The notes beneath the pieces were generated by a model that worked only from the letters and a program-made list of their open reading frames with translations, searched no databases and was not told where the DNA came from. This document shows, one piece after another, positions 62,137 through 64,000 of a DNA stretch of 64,000 nt; within the stretch, counting starts at the first letter, position 1; every line of letters starts with the position of its first letter. The stretch comes from Streptomyces sp. S.PNR 29. Its GTDB lineage: Bacteria > Actinomycetota > Actinomycetes > Streptomycetales > Streptomycetaceae. The stretch lies in assembly GCF_030386795.1 (NCBI RefSeq), contig NZ_JANUQM010000004.1, positions 186,001 to 250,000 on the forward strand, given 5' to 3'. A program made the translations under genes and the position numbers.

Positions 62137-62982
62137 TCAGGAAGGCGTGCCCACGCTCTCCTGCTCCGCCTCGATGCGGGCGTTCCACTCCCGCTTGGAG
62201 GCCTGCCAGCCGTCCTCGTTGTGGCCGAGCCGCCAGTAGCCGGAGATGGACAGGTCCTCGCGGGGGACCTGGTGCTCGACCCGCAGCAGCCGGCGCAGCT
62301 CCTTCACCCAGCCCGCCTCGCCGTGCACGAACGCGTGCACCCGGCCCTCAGGGAACTCAAGGCTCCGTACCGCTTCCACCAGCGCCTCGCCGATCGGCCG
62401 GTCGCCGCGGTGGAGCCAGACGACCTCCACGTCGGAGTCGATCTTCTGCTCCTCCTCCGGCCCGGACACCTCCACGAACGCATGCGCCCGGACGCCGTGC
62501 GGCAGCGCCTCCAGGGAGCGGGCGATCGCGGGCAGCGCGCTCTCGTCACCGACGAGCAGATGCCAGTCGGCGCTCGGATCGGGAGCGTACGCACCGCCGG
62601 GACCCATGAACCGCACGGTCTCGCCGGGCCGGGCCCGCAGCGCCCACGGTCCGGCCAGTCCCTCGTCGCCGTGGATCACGAAGTCCAGGGTCAGCTCGCG
62701 GTGCTCGGCATCCCAGTGGCGCACCGTGTACGTCCGGGTCACCGGCCACTGCTCGCGAGGGAACTCCTCACGGATCCGCTGCACGTCGAACGGCTCGGGG
62801 TAGGTCACGCCCTCCGCCGGGAACAGGAGCTTCACATAGTGGTCGGTGCAGGTGTCCGCCGTGAAGCCGGCGAGTCCCGCGCCGCCGAGTACCACGCGCT
62901 GCATGTGCGGGGTCAGCCGCTCGGTGCGGACCACCTGTGCGGAGTGGGGTTTCCGCGGCTGGCGTGCCGGTCGGTCTGCCAT
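62137..62982 (-). CDS. Siderophore-interacting (ferric reductase-like) protein
   Basis: A 281-residue FAD-binding protein that reduces iron in siderophore complexes. FAD domain with VTRTYTVRHWD (about 80-90) and FVIHGDEGLAGPWALRARPGETV in pieces; C-terminal SIP domain with LLVGDESALPAIARSLEALP (about 138-157), VHAFVHGEAGWVKELRRLL and SGYWRLGHNEDGWQASKREW in pieces. Start ATG 62982. An iron box lies 21 bp upstream, so it is likely repressed by an IdeR/DmdR1-type regulator when iron is plentiful. Confidence 0.95.
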   Translation of the reverse strand: MADRPARQPRKPHSAQVVRTERLTPHMQRVVLGGAGLAGFTADTCTDHYVKLLFPAEGVTYPEPFDVQRIREEFPREQWPVTRTYTVRHWDAEHRELTLDFVIHGDEGLAGPWALRARPGETVRFMGPGGAYAPDPSADWHLLVGDESALPAIARSLEALPHGVRAHAFVEVSGPEEEQKIDSDVEVVWLHRGDRPIGEALVEAVRSLEFPEGRVHAFVHGEAGWVKELRRLLRVEHQVPREDLSISGYWRLGHNEDGWQASKREWNARIEAEQESVGTPS

Positions 62983-63002
62983 GAGGGCCTCCCTGCTCCC
63001 AA

Positions 63003-63021
63003 AAAGGTTAGGTTTACCTAA
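63003..63021 (-). promoter_or_regulatory. Iron box (DmdR/IdeR-type operator)
   Basis: AAAGGTTAGGTTTACCTAA matches the actinobacterial iron box TTAGGTTAGGCTCACCTAA at 15 of 19 positions and contains the palindrome TTAGGT-TT-ACCTAA. It lies just upstream of the siderophore-interacting protein gene. Confidence 0.8.
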
Positions 63022-63143
63022 GTTAGCATCTCTCCCCTGCTTAACACCCCGCAGTTGAACGGTCCATGCATCACCCGTTCCGAATTTGACCTCCCTTTGG
63101 TGAAAAGGTGATTCACGGAGCTAAAGCATGGCTCAAGTGTTGC

Positions 63144-64000
63144 TCACGCCGTCAGCGTCGTCAGCAGCCGCGCCAGAGAGCCGCCCAGGCCCCATCGGGC
63201 CGCCAGCTCCTCCAGTGCCGCCGGGTCGCGCGGGGTGCGCGGCAGCATGGTGTCGACCTCGGGCAGCGGGACGTCGTCCGCGACCCGGACGACCTTCGGC
63301 GCGACCGCGAGGTAGGGCCGTGACTCGTCCAGGCGCCTGCGCTGCGACGGCGTGAGCTTCGCCTTCGGGTCGTCCACGGCGGCCAGGATCCCGGCCAGGT
63401 CGCCGAACTCGGCGAGCAGCTTGGCCGCCGTCTTCTCGCCGATGCCGGGCACGCCCGGCAGTCCGTCGCTCGGGTCGCCGCGCAGCAGCGCCAGATCCGC
63501 GTACCCGCTGCCGTCCACCCCGTACTTCTCGCGCAGCACCGCCTCGTCGGTGAGCGCGAGCGTGCCCACCCCCTTGAGCGGGTACAGCACGCGCACCCCG
63601 CGCGCGTCGTCGACGAGCTGGTACAGGTCGCGGTCGCCGGTGACGATGTCGACCGGGCCCCTGGCTCGCGCGGTGAACGTGCCGATCACGTCGTCCGCCT
63701 CGTACCCCGCCACTCCCACGCGCGCGATGCCGAGCGCGTCGAGGACGGCCTCGATGACCGGCACCTGCGGCGACAGCGTGTCGGGCACCTCCTCCTCGTC
63801 CGGCCCCGCCTCGTGCTCCTCGGCGACGCGGTGCGCCTTGTAGGAGGGGATCAGCTCCACCCGCCAGTGCGGGCGCCAGTCGGCGTCCATGCAGGCCACC
63901 AGGTGGTCGGGCCGGTGGTCCTTGACCAGGCGGTCGATGAAGTCCAGCAGTCCGCGCACGGCGTTCACCGGCGTGCCGTCCGGGGCCTTCATGGTCTCGG
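63144..64000 (-). CDS. 5'-3' exonuclease (flap-endonuclease/Pol I N-domain type), N-terminus cut by window edge
   Basis: A stand-alone structure-specific exonuclease, 285 residues visible. Metal-binding acidic residues: ACMDADWRPHWR (about 35-45), AGYEADDVIGTFTARA (about 98-113) and DIVTGDRDLYQLVD (about 118-131). The helix-hairpin-helix DNA-binding element is LRGDPSDGLPGVPGIGEKTAAKLLAEFG (in pieces, about 171-198). The frame continues through the edge (ETMKAPDG), so an N-terminal stretch with the first Asp is missing. Such proteins process RNA-primed or flapped DNA. Confidence 0.93.
   Translation of the reverse strand, partial: ETMKAPDGTPVNAVRGLLDFIDRLVKDHRPDHLVACMDADWRPHWRVELIPSYKAHRVAEEHEAGPDEEEVPDTLSPQVPVIEAVLDALGIARVGVAGYEADDVIGTFTARARGPVDIVTGDRDLYQLVDDARGVRVLYPLKGVGTLALTDEAVLREKYGVDGSGYADLALLRGDPSDGLPGVPGIGEKTAAKLLAEFGDLAGILAAVDDPKAKLTPSQRRRLDESRPYLAVAPKVVRVADDVPLPEVDTMLPRTPRDPAALEELAARWGLGGSLARLLTTLTA

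Noticed and set aside
1..64000. tRNA, rRNA or CRISPR features
   Set aside because: No cloverleaf-like block with a TTCGAATC-type arm, ribosomal sequence or regular repeat-spacer pattern was noticed by eye; a tRNA scan was not run.

Overview
The window is a chromosomal core segment of a Streptomyces. It is very GC-rich with strong third-position GC bias, uses GTG starts often, and carries gene sets diagnostic of the genus: chaplins, a gyl glycerol operon with an IclR-type regulator, mycothiol ligase, the Pup-proteasome locus and a rar-type conservon. From memory of Streptomyces coelicolor, the order follows its SCO1626-SCO1676 interval in reverse. I see no rRNA, tRNA, CRISPR array, prophage or insertion sequence.

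Layout. 1-3.1 kb: the end of an M20 peptidase, the short chaplin gene chpH behind a site resembling the sigma-BldN consensus, the long sortase-anchored chaplin gene chpC, and two hypothetical genes. 3.1-9.7 kb: a RecD-like protein whose ATP-binding loop looks eroded, an aldo/keto reductase, an F420-type oxidoreductase, a ferritin-like protein and a CorA transporter. 9.7-14.4 kb: histidine phosphatase, DUF3090, a SCO1664-type kinase-fold protein, mshC (mycothiol synthesis) and a PAC2 protein. 14.5-16.7 kb: a FadR-type and an ArsR-type regulator and a second F420-type oxidoreductase. 16.8-22.1 kb: glpF-glpK-glpD and gylR, with matching 17-bp operator sequences in front of glpF and gylR. 22.3-30.5 kb: metH, a HAD phosphatase and two paralogous solute-binding lipoproteins with no permease beside them.

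30.5-50.4 kb is the protein-turnover neighbourhood: a response regulator, a RecB-type nuclease, a site-2 protease, trmI, a ferredoxin, arc (proteasome ATPase), dop, pup, an endonuclease VII-like gene, prcB, prcA, a LacI/MFS pair, pafA, two FKBP-type isomerases, pafB and pafC. Dop and PafA handle Pup, Arc unfolds pupylated clients into the PrcA/PrcB core, and PafB/PafC are the WYL-domain regulators usually linked to this locus. Pup is encoded ending in Gly-Gly-Glu, so it needs no deamidation before ligation.

50.4-64 kb: a zinc-ribbon protein and a small membrane protein, tatA and tatC, the HelY-type helicase, the overlapping rarA-B-C-D-E operon (sensor-like ATPase, roadblock protein, DUF742 protein, GTPase, and a P450 lacking the EXXR motif), a pseudouridine synthase, an acetyltransferase, a siderophore-interacting protein behind an iron box, and the end of a 5'-3' exonuclease.

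Regulatory sequence is unusually readable here. There are many perfect inverted-repeat terminators, at least seven genes whose -10 hexamer sits 6-8 nt before the start codon (predicted leaderless mRNAs), and several palindromic operator candidates.
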